A DNA stretch of 56,853 nucleotides from Deltaproteobacteria bacterium (GCA_019312665.1 JAFDCZ010000009.1:1-56853), one strand, 5' to 3'; numbered from the stretch's first letter, positions 47,892-56,756 are shown. Numbers and translations are program-made. Notes: generated by a model not told the origin, from the letters alone.

Positions 47892-48746
47892 ATGTCAGAG
47901 CAAGTAGGAGCCATCGACGCCTGGGCCACCCTGGTGCTGCCCGGCACCATCGACCGCTGGCCGCCGGAATTCATCAGCATCTTCAAACGCTACGGCTCGC
48001 TGCCGCTCTTCGAGCGCGGCATGACGACGGAAGAGATCATCGACAACATGGACGCAGCGGGCGTCGATCGGTTGATGCTCTCTGCGTTCGGCTACGGCGA
48101 CTACCACATCATTCGCAACGAAGAAGTGGCCGAGATCTGCGCGAAGCATCCGGACCGCTTCACCGGCGTGGGCACGGTCGATCCGCGCGGCAAGCCGATG
48201 GATGTCGTTCGGGAGATCGAGCGCCTCTCGAAGGAGCTCGGGCTGCGCGGAGTACGCCTCGAACCCTACGCCTACGGCGACGGCACGGTAGGCGCCGCCC
48301 CCAACGAGAAGATGTATTGGCCCGTGTACGCAAAATGCGTGGAGCTCGGCCTTCCCGTCGCCATCCAGGTAGGGCACACCGGGCCGATGCTTCCTTCGGA
48401 GGCCGGTCGCCCCATCTATCTGGACGAGGTCGCCCTCGCCTTCCCCGAACTCGTGATCATTGGCTGCCACATCGGCCAGCCCTGGCACGAGGAGATGATG
48501 ATCCTGGCCTGGAAGCATCCGAACGTCTATGTCGAGACGAGTGCGCGCACACCGAAACATTGGCCTGAATCCTTCGTGAAGTTTGCCAGCACGTACGGCC
48601 AGGACAAAGTGCTCTGGGCCACGGACTACCCCCTGCTCACCTTCGACCGCACGCTCGTGGAGCTTCGAGAACTCGGGGTCTCCGACACGGCCTACCGGAA
48701 GATCGTGCGTGAGAACACGATGCGTGCCTTTGGCCTGGAGGCCTGA
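47892..48746 (+). CDS. Amidohydrolase family protein (ACMSD-like subgroup)
   Basis: A 284-residue TIM-barrel protein of the amidohydrolase-2 group. Conserved parts are AAGVDRLMLSAFGYGDYH, AIQVGHTGPMLPSEAGRPIYL, VIIGCHIGQPWHEEM and KVLWATDYPLLTFD, carrying the later His and Asp ligands. The N-terminal HxH metal motif of classical members is replaced by IDAWATL, a trait of this subgroup. The chemistry may be hydrolysis, decarboxylation or C-C cleavage; unknown. A perfect AGGAGG (47878-47883) sets the start. First gene of the rightward run. Confidence 0.88.
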   Translation: MSEQVGAIDAWATLVLPGTIDRWPPEFISIFKRYGSLPLFERGMTTEEIIDNMDAAGVDRLMLSAFGYGDYHIIRNEEVAEICAKHPDRFTGVGTVDPRGKPMDVVREIERLSKELGLRGVRLEPYAYGDGTVGAAPNEKMYWPVYAKCVELGLPVAIQVGHTGPMLPSEAGRPIYLDEVALAFPELVIIGCHIGQPWHEEMMILAWKHPNVYVETSARTPKHWPESFVKFASTYGQDKVLWATDYPLLTFDRTLVELRELGVSDTAYRKIVRENTMRAFGLEA

Positions 48747-48749
48747 GCT

Positions 48750-49193
48750 GTGGATCCCGACGAGATGCGCTCGGTGCTTGCGAAGATCCCCTACACGAAC
48801 GAGCTCGGCATGACCCTCGACGAAGTCGCGGATGGCAAAGTTCAAATGACGCTCCCGGACGGCGCGATCAATCGGAACATCGCCGGTACCGTCCACGCTG
48901 GGCTCCTCTTCACGTTCGGAGAGACCCTGGCTGGTGTGGCCGCCGGTTTCGAGACGTTGGACAAGGCGTTCCCTTTCGCGCGCCGCGCCGAGATCCACTA
49001 CCGCCGACCTGCTCGCGGCCTGGTACGCGGCACGGCTCGGGTCTCGCCGGCCGAGAGCCGACGCGTGTTGGACGAACTCGCGCGCGACGGCCGCTCCGAG
49101 CTCACGGTTCGCGCCGAGCTTGCGGGGGAGGACGGCAAGGCCGTCGCCGAAGTGAACGTGGACTACGCCTTTCGCCCCCTGGAGAAGAAATGA
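48750..49193 (+). CDS. Hotdog-fold acyl-CoA thioesterase (PaaI/DUF4442-like)
   Basis: A 147-residue hotdog protein with NRNIAGTVHAGLLFTFGETLAGVAAG, a central helix of the kind that carries thioesterase active sites, then FARRAEIHYRRPARGLVRG strands. It probably hydrolyses an acyl-CoA or removes stalled intermediates. The start is a GTG 3 bp after the amidohydrolase stop; an ATG at 48765 is possible. Its end overlaps the next gene by 4 bp. Confidence 0.85.
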   Translation: MDPDEMRSVLAKIPYTNELGMTLDEVADGKVQMTLPDGAINRNIAGTVHAGLLFTFGETLAGVAAGFETLDKAFPFARRAEIHYRRPARGLVRGTARVSPAESRRVLDELARDGRSELTVRAELAGEDGKAVAEVNVDYAFRPLEKK

Positions 49194-49969
49194 CCGCACC
49201 GCTGCGCCTCGAAAGCAAAGACGGCATCGCGACGATCACCCTCGCCCAGCCCGAGCGGATGAATGCGTTGAACTTCGAGATGCTCGATGCGCTGATCGAC
49301 GCCCTCGAAACTGTCCGTCGCAGCGATGCGCGGGTCCTCGTTCTCGCGGCGGAAGGCCGGGCGTTCTGCGCAGGTGCGGATCGCGCCGAGATGATCCAGC
49401 GTAAGCCGGCCGAGTGGGAACCCATCGTCGACCACTACCTGGACCCGGTCCGCTGCATCGCCGATCTCGACATCCCGGTGATCGCAAAGCTCCAGGGCGA
49501 TACGGTCGGTGGCGGCTTCGGCCTGGCTATTTGCTGCGATTTCCGGGTCGCCCAGGAGGGCATCCGCCTCGGCGCCCCTTTCGTGCGCATCGGCCTGGCC
49601 GGCTGCGACATGTCCGCCGGCTACTACCTGCCGCGGCTCATTCCGCTCGGCGCTGCCACGGAGATGATGATGACCGGCAAGCTCGTTCGGGCTGATGAGG
49701 CGCTCGCACTGGGTCTCGTCCACAGGGTGGTGCCGGCCGAAGAGCTCGACGCCGAAGTCGGAGCCCTCGCCGAGCAGCTCCGCAACGGGCCGCCGATCGC
49801 GCTGGCCTTCACGAAGCGCGCGATCCGCCGCTCCCTCGACCTGGATCGCGATGCGGAGTTCGATTACGAGGTGTTCGCCCAGGTGAACTGCATCCAGACC
49901 GAGGATCACCAGGAAGGTGTGAAGGCGTTCTTCGACGAGAAACGCGCACCGGTCTTCAGGGGACGTTGA
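49190..49969 (+). CDS. Enoyl-CoA hydratase/isomerase, rightward run
   Basis: A 259-residue crotonase-family protein of full length. ITLAQPERMNALNFEMLD, EGRAFCAGADRAEM and KLQGDTVGGGFGLAICCD form the oxyanion hole; VRIGLAGCDMSAGYYLPRLIP follows. The Glu usually found at the first acid position is not obvious (GGGFGLAI), so it may be an isomerase or other crotonase activity rather than a hydratase. The normal C-terminus EGVKAFFDEKRAPVF is present. ATG overlaps the thioesterase stop by 4 bp. Confidence 0.93.
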   Translation: MTAPLRLESKDGIATITLAQPERMNALNFEMLDALIDALETVRRSDARVLVLAAEGRAFCAGADRAEMIQRKPAEWEPIVDHYLDPVRCIADLDIPVIAKLQGDTVGGGFGLAICCDFRVAQEGIRLGAPFVRIGLAGCDMSAGYYLPRLIPLGAATEMMMTGKLVRADEALALGLVHRVVPAEELDAEVGALAEQLRNGPPIALAFTKRAIRRSLDLDRDAEFDYEVFAQVNCIQTEDHQEGVKAFFDEKRAPVFRGR

Positions 49970-49972
49970 AAA

Positions 49973-51121
49973 ATGGCGGAGCCGGATTTCTACCTGTCGG
50001 AAGAGCAGCGCGAGCTGCAGCGTGCCTTGCGAGAGTTCGTCGGCAAGGAGATCGCACCGATCGCTGCCGCGTGCGACGCAGAAGAACGCTATCCGCTCGA
50101 GATCTTCTCGAAGCTCGGTGGCCTGGGCTACCTGGGACTTCGCTTCCCCGAAGACGTCGGTGGCTCGGGAGGCACCTGCCTCGACTACGCGATCCTCTGC
50201 GAGGAACTTGCCTTTGGTTCTGCCGGCATCGCGCTCGGAATCTACGTGCACATGGCCCTGGCCTGCGCGGCCCTCGAGGCCTTCGGCACCGAGACCATGA
50301 AGGAGACGTGGCTCCCGCCCGCCCTGCGAGGCGAAAAGATTGGAGCGTGGGCCTTCGCTGAAGCAGGTGCCGGCTCCGATGCGGGCTCCATCGCAACCCG
50401 CGCCGTAGCCGACGGGGACGATTTCGTTCTGAACGGCTCGAAGCTGTTCATCACCAACGGCCCCATCGCGGATTTCCTGATCGTCGTGGCTTCGACCGAA
50501 CCGGAGCAGCGCCTCAAGGGACTCTCCTTGTTTCTCGTCGAGCGCGATCGCCCGGGCTTCAAAGTTGCCGGCTCGCTTTCGAAGCTGGGCGTACGAGCCT
50601 CGGAAATGGCCGAGCTCGTCTTCGAAGATTGCCGTGTGCCACGCGAGAACCTGATTGGAAGAGAGAACCGCGGATTCCTGGATTCGCTCCGCACTCTTAC
50701 TCTTGGGCGGATCGCTTCCGCGGCGTTCGCCACCGGCGTTGCTCGGGCCGCCTTCGAGGCCACCCTCGACTACGCCGGCAAGCGCAAGCAATTCGGCCAG
50801 CCGATCGGCTCCTTCCAGGCCGTGCGCTTCGGCATCGCGGACATGGCCGTTCAAATCGAGGCCTCGCGCTTGCTCTGCCATCGAGCCGCCATCGCCGCAG
50901 ATCAAGGCCTTCCCCATGGCCGTGAAGCCAACATGGCGAAACTCTTCGCCACCGAGGCCTGCACGAAGATCGTGGAACGCGCCCTCCACTTTCACGGCGC
51001 AGCGGGGTTCATGTCCGAATCCCCGATCCAGCGATTCTACCGGGACTGCAAAGTCTTCGAACTCGGCGAAGGTTCGAGCGAGCTTCAACGCGATATGATC
51101 GCGCGAGAGATCGGACTCTAG
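49973..51121 (+). CDS. Acyl-CoA dehydrogenase, second
   Basis: A 382-residue FAD acyl-CoA dehydrogenase. AWAFAEAGAGSDAGSIATRA and LFITNGPIADFLIVVAST bind flavin and substrate; YAGKRKQFGQPIGSFQAVRF and LHFHGAAGFMSESPIQRFYR are typical, with KVFELGEGSSELQRDMIARE at the end holding a Glu at the catalytic base position. It begins 3 nt after the hydratase stop. It differs clearly from the dehydrogenase at 45968-47125, so the two may act on different intermediates or form a mixed complex as some steroid dehydrogenases do. Confidence 0.95.
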   Translation: MAEPDFYLSEEQRELQRALREFVGKEIAPIAAACDAEERYPLEIFSKLGGLGYLGLRFPEDVGGSGGTCLDYAILCEELAFGSAGIALGIYVHMALACAALEAFGTETMKETWLPPALRGEKIGAWAFAEAGAGSDAGSIATRAVADGDDFVLNGSKLFITNGPIADFLIVVASTEPEQRLKGLSLFLVERDRPGFKVAGSLSKLGVRASEMAELVFEDCRVPRENLIGRENRGFLDSLRTLTLGRIASAAFATGVARAAFEATLDYAGKRKQFGQPIGSFQAVRFGIADMAVQIEASRLLCHRAAIAADQGLPHGREANMAKLFATEACTKIVERALHFHGAAGFMSESPIQRFYRDCKVFELGEGSSELQRDMIAREIGL

Positions 51122-51287
51122 GGCCGACGCCCTGAGTCCAGCCGATTCTCCTCGCTCCATGGGCGGGAGTCGCGGCGCTCGGCCATCGAAACCCGAATGC
51201 CAGGAGCGAACGAATGCTGCGGACGCATCGAGAAGGAATCGACGCCCAGACCGTCGAGCGCGGACCGTACGCAATCGACGTGGCCCA

Positions 51288-52655
51288 TTGAGAGGCGCGC
51301 TTCGAGGCCTCGTGATCGGGGCCGGCATGCGCGGCGCGGACGCCTACACGCCCCATCTCCTTGCAGAGCCAGGGGACGGGGCGATCGTCGGCGTCGCCGA
51401 ACCCAATCCGGTGCGCCGCAAGGCCTTTGCCGATCGCTACGGGGTTCCCTCGGAAGCGTGCTTCGACGACTACCGCCCACTGCTCGCAGCTCATCTACAA
51501 GCCGACTACGCGGTGGTCGCCACTCCGGATTCGGAGCACACCGTCCCCGCCCACCTCGCCTTGGAACACGGCCTTCACGTCCTGCTCGAAAAACCCATGG
51601 CCACCACGCTGGAAGAATGTGAGGCACTCGTCGCGGCCGCTGAACGCGCTGGCCGCCTGCTCCAGATCTGCCACGTGCTTCGCTACGCGCCTCTCTACGA
51701 AACCGTGAAGGCCGTCATCGACAGCGGAGAACTCGGGGAGGTGGTCACGATCCAACATTCGGAGAATGTCTCCCATTGGCATTACGCCCATTCGTATTGC
51801 CGCGGAAAGTGGCGCAATCGCGAAGCCTCTTCCCCGATGATCCTTGCCAAATCGTGTCATGACATGGATCTGCTCTACTGGCTGGCTGGCGCTCCGCCCG
51901 CCCGGCTCACTTCCATCGCGAGCCCCACGCGGCTGACGGCCGCCAACGCACCGCCGGATGCGCCGGAGTTCTGCATCGAGGGCTGCTCGCACGCCAGCAG
52001 CTGCGCCTACGACGCGGTGGCGACCTACCAGCACTTGAGCCCGCTGCTCCTCGACCTCGCACTCAAGACCCGGGCACCCGGAGCAGCCGGCGCCCCCTCC
52101 CCGAGCCAGCCGGAAGAGGCCGCGCTTCCTCGGGCTTCGGGTTGGGATAGCTGGCCCGTCACGGCGATCACCGACGACACCTCTAAACTCGGCGTCGAGC
52201 ATGCGTTGCGCACCACCAACTACGGTCGCTGTGTCTACCGGATCCCCGACGCCGACCAACCTGCAAGTCAACACGTGGGGCTCCTCTTTTCGAATGGCGT
52301 CAGCGCCAGCTTTACGATGCACAGCACTTCCCATCGCGAGGGCCGGGAGACGCGCATCGACGGGACGCGCGGTTCCCTCGTGGCTGGCTTCTACACGCTG
52401 GAGCAGTTCGTCGAGGTCACGGATCACAAAACGGGACGCACGCGCAGCGTAGACCTGCCCATCGAGACAGGAATCCACGGCGGCGCGGACCCGCGCCTCT
52501 TCCGCGGCTTCCTCGCGGCCATCCGCGGTGAGGGCGCACCGCTCACGACGGGAGCAGAATCGCTTTGGAGTCATCGCATGGCCTTTGAGGCGGACCGTGC
52601 AGCTCGAGAGGGAATCGTGGTCCAATGGAAACTGGAGCCGACCCCGAGCTCTTGA
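51288..52655 (+). CDS. Gfo/Idh/MocA family oxidoreductase
   Basis: About 455 residues. The N-terminal NAD(P)-binding fold is GLVIGAGMRGADAYTPHL; the ATPDSEHTVPAHLALEHG and LLEKPMATTLEECEAL blocks (EKP motif) are typical, and KSCHDMDLLYWLAG is the catalytic region. A Cys-rich segment (CIEGCSHASSC) is seen in part of the family. The start is uncertain: the frame is open to 51159, but the sequence before the Rossmann strand lacks Met; a TTG at 51288 is the best guess. It lies about 165 bp after the dehydrogenase and may be co-transcribed. Substrate unknown. Confidence 0.85.
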   Translation: MRGALRGLVIGAGMRGADAYTPHLLAEPGDGAIVGVAEPNPVRRKAFADRYGVPSEACFDDYRPLLAAHLQADYAVVATPDSEHTVPAHLALEHGLHVLLEKPMATTLEECEALVAAAERAGRLLQICHVLRYAPLYETVKAVIDSGELGEVVTIQHSENVSHWHYAHSYCRGKWRNREASSPMILAKSCHDMDLLYWLAGAPPARLTSIASPTRLTAANAPPDAPEFCIEGCSHASSCAYDAVATYQHLSPLLLDLALKTRAPGAAGAPSPSQPEEAALPRASGWDSWPVTAITDDTSKLGVEHALRTTNYGRCVYRIPDADQPASQHVGLLFSNGVSASFTMHSTSHREGRETRIDGTRGSLVAGFYTLEQFVEVTDHKTGRTRSVDLPIETGIHGGADPRLFRGFLAAIRGEGAPLTTGAESLWSHRMAFEADRAAREGIVVQWKLEPTPSS

Positions 52656-52703
52656 TCGTTCGTCGATTCGGTCGCGAAGGAAAGATCTCCCCCCTCGGCC
52701 GAC

Positions 52704-53432
52704 CTAGAACCCCGCGCCCACGGGAGGTGGGGACGCCACGCTGGGCAACCGGTGGCGGATCGCGAGAATCTCCGCACCGTATTGACCCCGTGTTGCCTTG
52801 ACCTGCTCCCGCAGCGCATTCAGGGTGTCGAAGGGCAGATCCTCTTCGACGAACGCGGAAACGAAGCCAGGAACACTTCCGCCGAGCGACAGGGAGAGCT
52901 GGTACTCGACCTGGGTTCGCCCTGGCGAGACGACTTCGAGCAGATAGTGCCCCTCCATTTCCGGAATACGCACCACGCCTGAGATCGGAGGCATCAGCGG
53001 GCTCTCGGCAGCGCGTAGCTCGATCAGGGCCCGGTCCTCCGCCGGTGAGACCGTGACGGTCGATTCGAGCACCGAATCCCGATCGGAGACCGGCCAGCGC
53101 CCCTTCGTACGGGAGTAGATGAGCATGCTGCCGTCCGGCCGCTCGTCGAGCCGTCGCGATTCGATGCAGCGCGCCATCCACTCGACCCGCCTTGCGTCGT
53201 CACTGAGAACGGCGAGCAGCTCGACGAGCTCTGCCTCCATCACGACGACTCCGCGAAAGGCAGGCTGGTTCCCTCCGGCATTCAACCGACTGATCGTGAT
53301 GCCCTGCTCCTCACGCATCTGCTCCCAGGTACCCACCCCCTCTTCCGCCCAGGCGGAAGCCGCCAGGCCCGCACAAACCGCAGCCACGAGTAGCCATCGT
53401 CTCATGGGCCGGAACCTAGCGGGTCTCGGCAT
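52704..53432 (-). CDS. Exported START-like lipid-binding domain protein
   Basis: About 242 residues with a signal peptide (MRRWLLVAAVCAGLAASAWA). The rest looks like a START/SRPBCC domain: GVVVMEAELVELLAVLSDDARRVEWMARC, SRTKGRWPVSDRDSVLESTV and VEYQLSLSLGGSVPGFV are similar to bacterial StAR-related proteins. It would bind a lipid or hydrophobic ligand in the periplasm. I chose the ATG at 53432 with GAGGA upstream; 53405 is the alternative. It is divergent from the coiled-coil protein, 90 bp apart. Confidence 0.82.
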   Translation of the reverse strand: MPRPARFRPMRRWLLVAAVCAGLAASAWAEEGVGTWEQMREEQGITISRLNAGGNQPAFRGVVVMEAELVELLAVLSDDARRVEWMARCIESRRLDERPDGSMLIYSRTKGRWPVSDRDSVLESTVTVSPAEDRALIELRAAESPLMPPISGVVRIPEMEGHYLLEVVSPGRTQVEYQLSLSLGGSVPGFVSAFVEEDLPFDTLNALREQVKATRGQYGAEILAIRHRLPSVASPPPVGAGF

Positions 53433-53522
53433 CCGTGAATCCTCGGCGCGCCACCTTCCAGGGCCGCCCCTTGAACCCTCGGCGGCCAGATCGTGACCCA
53501 CGGGGCGAACAAGGAGATCCCC

Positions 53523-54851
53523 ATGCGTTGCCAAAGACAGGTTCTCGCACATGGCCGCAGCGGCCCCCGGCATGGGTGGGCACTGGTGCCCCTTCTGGCC
53601 CTGCTCGCCCTGCCCCTTCCGGCCCAGGCAGGCACGGTGGTGGACGCAGAGGTAGAGAATCTCCGCTCCACCGCTCAAAGCCTGGCAATCGCCGCGGCGA
53701 CCTCCGGCAATTCCGTTCGCGGAGCAAGCGGCTACCTCGACTCCATGTTGCGTCAGTCCGACCAGTTGATCTGCAACAGCTGGATCCTCGGCTTCAGCAT
53801 CAGTGTCCGACGAATGGCGGTTGCGCTCGGTGATTCGCCTAGCGTGGCGGAGCTGAAGGCCTATCAGGCGATGGTGGCACTCCGCGACAAGATCGTGGAG
53901 AAATGCGGCCCCATCACGGATCCGGACACCCACAGCGCCCTGGGCAGCGCGGCGGCGAGCGGAACCACGGAGGGTGCGACCCAGACCACCCCACCCCGAG
54001 GAGCCCCGTTCGTCCCCCGCAAGAACTGGAACATCGTCGATCAGATCTGCTGGGATAAGTGCTCCCGCTTGTATTTCGCCTACCGCCAGCTGGCCCGAGA
54101 GGCCGAGCGCCGACAGAAAACGCTGGAGCAACGGAAGCGGGCGAGTGCCGACGCAAAGCGAGCTCTCACCGAAGAGAAGAGAGCGCTCGCCGGCCACGAC
54201 GCCGATGCGAAAGCCCGTGACGCGGAATCGGAAACAATCCAGAACGAGCTTCGCCGTGCCCGCGGCACGAGCCGAGCGCCCCTGGTCGAGAGGCTCGGAA
54301 ACACGCTCACCGCTCGTCGCTCGTCCAGGGCCGCCGCCGGTCGCGCCCGAACCGCGATCCAAGGCCTCGAAAAGGAACTCGAGAAGGCACGCAAGGACGA
54401 AGCACGTTCGGCCCGTTTGGCACGCGCCGCCGACGCGGATGCCGCCGCTGCCCTCAAAGCCTATGAGGCCTGCCTGAAGAAATGTTATGCCTCCGCCCAG
54501 AAGGCGGGAGAACACGGCGCTGCCCTCGACAGCACGCGAGACAACCCGGCCAGATCGTCGGTTCCCAGGGCCGCCGAGCGCGCGCTGCTGGAGCGGATTC
54601 GCGCGATCCGCGCCCAGGAAGAGGCACGCGCTTCCCAGACGGCGGCCCAGCAGGCCCGGGGAGCCCCGCCCCTCATTCTGCGAGCCGGTGGCCGAACCGC
54701 GCTGCCGATCCTCGCAGCGCCTTCCGCTACTCAGCCCGGCAATCGAGCCGAGGCGACCCCCCGAACAGCATCCGCTCCCCTTGAGGAGCAGATGATCCAG
54801 GTAACGCCCCCGACCCTCTCCATTCCGGCAGGCGCCATAGACCGTCGCTAG
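53523..54851 (+). CDS. Exported coiled-coil protein with two CX3C motifs, family not recognised
   Basis: A 442-residue protein; the start at 53523 has AAGGAG upstream. A signal peptide (WALVPLLALLALPLPAQA) is followed by a helical region with LICNSW and VEKCGPI. Then CWDKC (near residue 180) opens a long charged coiled coil of about 140 residues, which ends at YEACLKKC. Both CX3C pairs flank the coiled coil, as if two disulfides stapled a helical hairpin. The end is Ala/Pro-rich. No enzyme motif is seen. Divergent from a START-like exported protein. Confidence 0.75.
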   Translation: MRCQRQVLAHGRSGPRHGWALVPLLALLALPLPAQAGTVVDAEVENLRSTAQSLAIAAATSGNSVRGASGYLDSMLRQSDQLICNSWILGFSISVRRMAVALGDSPSVAELKAYQAMVALRDKIVEKCGPITDPDTHSALGSAAASGTTEGATQTTPPRGAPFVPRKNWNIVDQICWDKCSRLYFAYRQLAREAERRQKTLEQRKRASADAKRALTEEKRALAGHDADAKARDAESETIQNELRRARGTSRAPLVERLGNTLTARRSSRAAAGRARTAIQGLEKELEKARKDEARSARLARAADADAAAALKAYEACLKKCYASAQKAGEHGAALDSTRDNPARSSVPRAAERALLERIRAIRAQEEARASQTAAQQARGAPPLILRAGGRTALPILAAPSATQPGNRAEATPRTASAPLEEQMIQVTPPTLSIPAGAIDRR

Positions 54852-54951
54852 AGCCAACGCACCTGCGCGAAAACCCGAGCCCCCACAGCGGCTGCTGGTT
54901 CGGGCTACGATCCGGGACAGCCAAGGCACCTCGACGCGAAGGACGGACAGC

Positions 54952-55845
54952 ATGGCGACGGCCCACGACCTGAATGAATTGGACATCACGCGGCTCTCGG
55001 GCTCTCTTGGCGCCGAGGTCCGTGGAATCTCCTTGGCAAAAGCAGGCCCCGGAGACGCGGACCGGCTTCAATCTCTCCTTGCCGAGCATCTGGTGCTCTT
55101 CTTCCCAGGGCAGCACCTCACGCCGGATGAACACATCGCCTTCGGGCGCCTGTTTGGCGAACTCGAGGCCCACCCGAACCTGGCCCTCGATGCCGAGCGA
55201 CCGGAGTTCTTCGAACTCCACGCGCACGGGGGCGCTGGAGCCATTGCGGACGAATGGCATAGTGATCTCAGCTGCCAGCCAAATCCCTCCGTGCTGGCCA
55301 TCCTGCAGATCACGACGTGCCCGCCCGTGGGCGGCGATACGCTCTGGGCCAACATGTACAAGGCCTACGAAGAGCTTTCCCCTCCCATGCGAGAGCTATG
55401 TGACGGGCTGACAGCCCTTCACGACGCCAGCCCCCATGGCAATCCGGAGAGGAAGGCCATCCATCCGGTCGTCCGTGTGCATCCGGTGACGGGCCGAAGA
55501 TCCCTCTTCGTGAACGAGCATTTCACGCGTCGGATCGTCGAACTCAGCCACGACGAAAGCGAGGTGCTGCTGCGGCATCTGACCCAATGGGCATCGAGCA
55601 TGCGCTTCACCATGCGCTACCACTGGACCGAAGGGACGGTTGCGATGTGGGACAACCGCTGCACACAGCACAACGTCCTGAACGATTTCGAAGGCGATCG
55701 CGTGATTCAGCGTGTCACCGTCATGGGCGACGAGCCCAAAGCGGCCTCCCCGCCCCGATGGGAGCCCTTCTCGACGGCGTTCAGCGCCGCGAGCTGGCAT
55801 GACAAGCCGCTCCGATCATTCCTGAAGGCGCAGCGCGGCGCGTAG
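54952..55845 (+). CDS. TauD/TfdA-family Fe(II)/2-oxoglutarate dioxygenase
   Basis: A 297-residue dioxygenase. The iron-binding HxD is in DEWHSDLS and the distal His in MWDNRCTQHNVLNDFEGDR, with the following Arg for 2-oxoglutarate. The N-terminal LGAEVRGISL and HLVLFFPGQHLTPDEHIAFGRLFG are typical. It hydroxylates or cleaves a carboxylate or sulfonate substrate; specificity is unknown. It is about 100 bp after the coiled-coil gene and converges with the next hydratase. Confidence 0.93.
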   Translation: MATAHDLNELDITRLSGSLGAEVRGISLAKAGPGDADRLQSLLAEHLVLFFPGQHLTPDEHIAFGRLFGELEAHPNLALDAERPEFFELHAHGGAGAIADEWHSDLSCQPNPSVLAILQITTCPPVGGDTLWANMYKAYEELSPPMRELCDGLTALHDASPHGNPERKAIHPVVRVHPVTGRRSLFVNEHFTRRIVELSHDESEVLLRHLTQWASSMRFTMRYHWTEGTVAMWDNRCTQHNVLNDFEGDRVIQRVTVMGDEPKAASPPRWEPFSTAFSAASWHDKPLRSFLKAQRGA

Positions 55846-55870
55846 GAACTTGCGGCAGCGGCTCCTACGC
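55840..55870. repeat. REP-like hairpin at the dioxygenase 3' end
   Basis: GCGTAGGA (55840-55847) pairs with TCCTACGC (55863-55870) across 15 nt; the left arm contains the dioxygenase TAG. It lies between two convergent genes and could serve both as a terminator. It resembles short GTAGGAGC-type repetitive palindromes of other proteobacteria and shares GCGTAGGAAC with 34333-34342. Confidence 0.5.
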
Positions 55871-55871
55871 A

Positions 55872-56756
55872 CTACTTGCGCTTGCGTTCTCCGTAGTCGC
55901 CGAATGGGGCATCGCGTTCGGAGATCACCTCGCGAAAGCCCTTCTCGGAGAAGCTCTCCACCCATTGATAGGCTTCCTCGGTATGCCGAGTGACCCCGTC
56001 GAAGAGCGTTCCAAGAAGCTGCGTAGTCCGTAGCCCCATATTCTCAAACGTTTGATTGATGAGTAGTTTGTTGAGCGCGAGCTGGTTCGCGGGGATGTTT
56101 TCGAGACGCCTCGCATGAGCTTCGATGCGCTCCGCGATCTCGTCGGCCGGGTAGACATACGAAACCAGACCGATGCGATGTGCAGTCTCCGCATCGATTG
56201 CGTCGCCGCTCAGCAGAAACTGCTTCGCGTGCTCGAGTCCCAGCCGATAGACCCACATCATCGTCGTCGGAGTTCCAAAGATCCGAGACGGCGCGTATCC
56301 GATGTACGCATCGTCGGCCATGAAGAGCAGATCGCAGCAAAGGATCAGGTCCGTCGCGCCACCGATCGCCCAGCCATGAATCTGGCCGAGAACCGGCTTC
56401 GGGCACTCCCAGATCTTCATGAAGCGGCGGACATTGTTCCCCATGAATTGCAGATCGCGTACGGGATCCCACGCTCCCTTCCGCGGCTTGGGGCCGGGGG
56501 CATCGTACGGACTCCCCCACCCGCCCTCGATGTCCCCGCCAGAACCCGGGTTCAAGTCGTAACCGCCTGTCAGTGCGCGGCCGGCGCCACGCAGAACGAT
56601 CGATCGGACAGGGCGCGATGCGGTCGCCTGATCGATCGCATCCGCAACACCCTGGACGACGGCTTCCGTCAGCGTGTTCATCTTTTCGGGGCGATTGAGC
56701 GTGACAATGGCCACGCTCCCCTTCTCTTCGTAGAGAACGACCGGCTCAGTCATCAC
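55872..56756 (-). CDS. Enoyl-CoA hydratase/isomerase family protein, last
   Basis: A 294-residue crotonase-fold protein. VTLNRPEKMNTLTEAVVQGV, RALTGGYDLNPGSGG and KPVLGQIHGWAIGGATDLILCCD are the core motifs. An insert (about residues 72-110, with GWGSPYDAPGPKPRKGAWD) makes it longer than the usual 260. The Glu positions of typical hydratases are not conserved (GGATDLIL, PSRIFGTPTTMMW), so it may be an isomerase, hydrolase or other crotonase. It starts at 56756 or one Met later; 97 bp after it no other gene is seen. Confidence 0.9.
   Translation of the reverse strand: MMTEPVVLYEEKGSVAIVTLNRPEKMNTLTEAVVQGVADAIDQATASRPVRSIVLRGAGRALTGGYDLNPGSGGDIEGGWGSPYDAPGPKPRKGAWDPVRDLQFMGNNVRRFMKIWECPKPVLGQIHGWAIGGATDLILCCDLLFMADDAYIGYAPSRIFGTPTTMMWVYRLGLEHAKQFLLSGDAIDAETAHRIGLVSYVYPADEIAERIEAHARRLENIPANQLALNKLLINQTFENMGLRTTQLLGTLFDGVTRHTEEAYQWVESFSEKGFREVISERDAPFGDYGERKRK

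Noticed and set aside
53433-54989. Upstream extension of the START-like gene frame
   Set aside because: This part is antisense to the coiled-coil gene; the signal peptide begins at 53432 or 53405.
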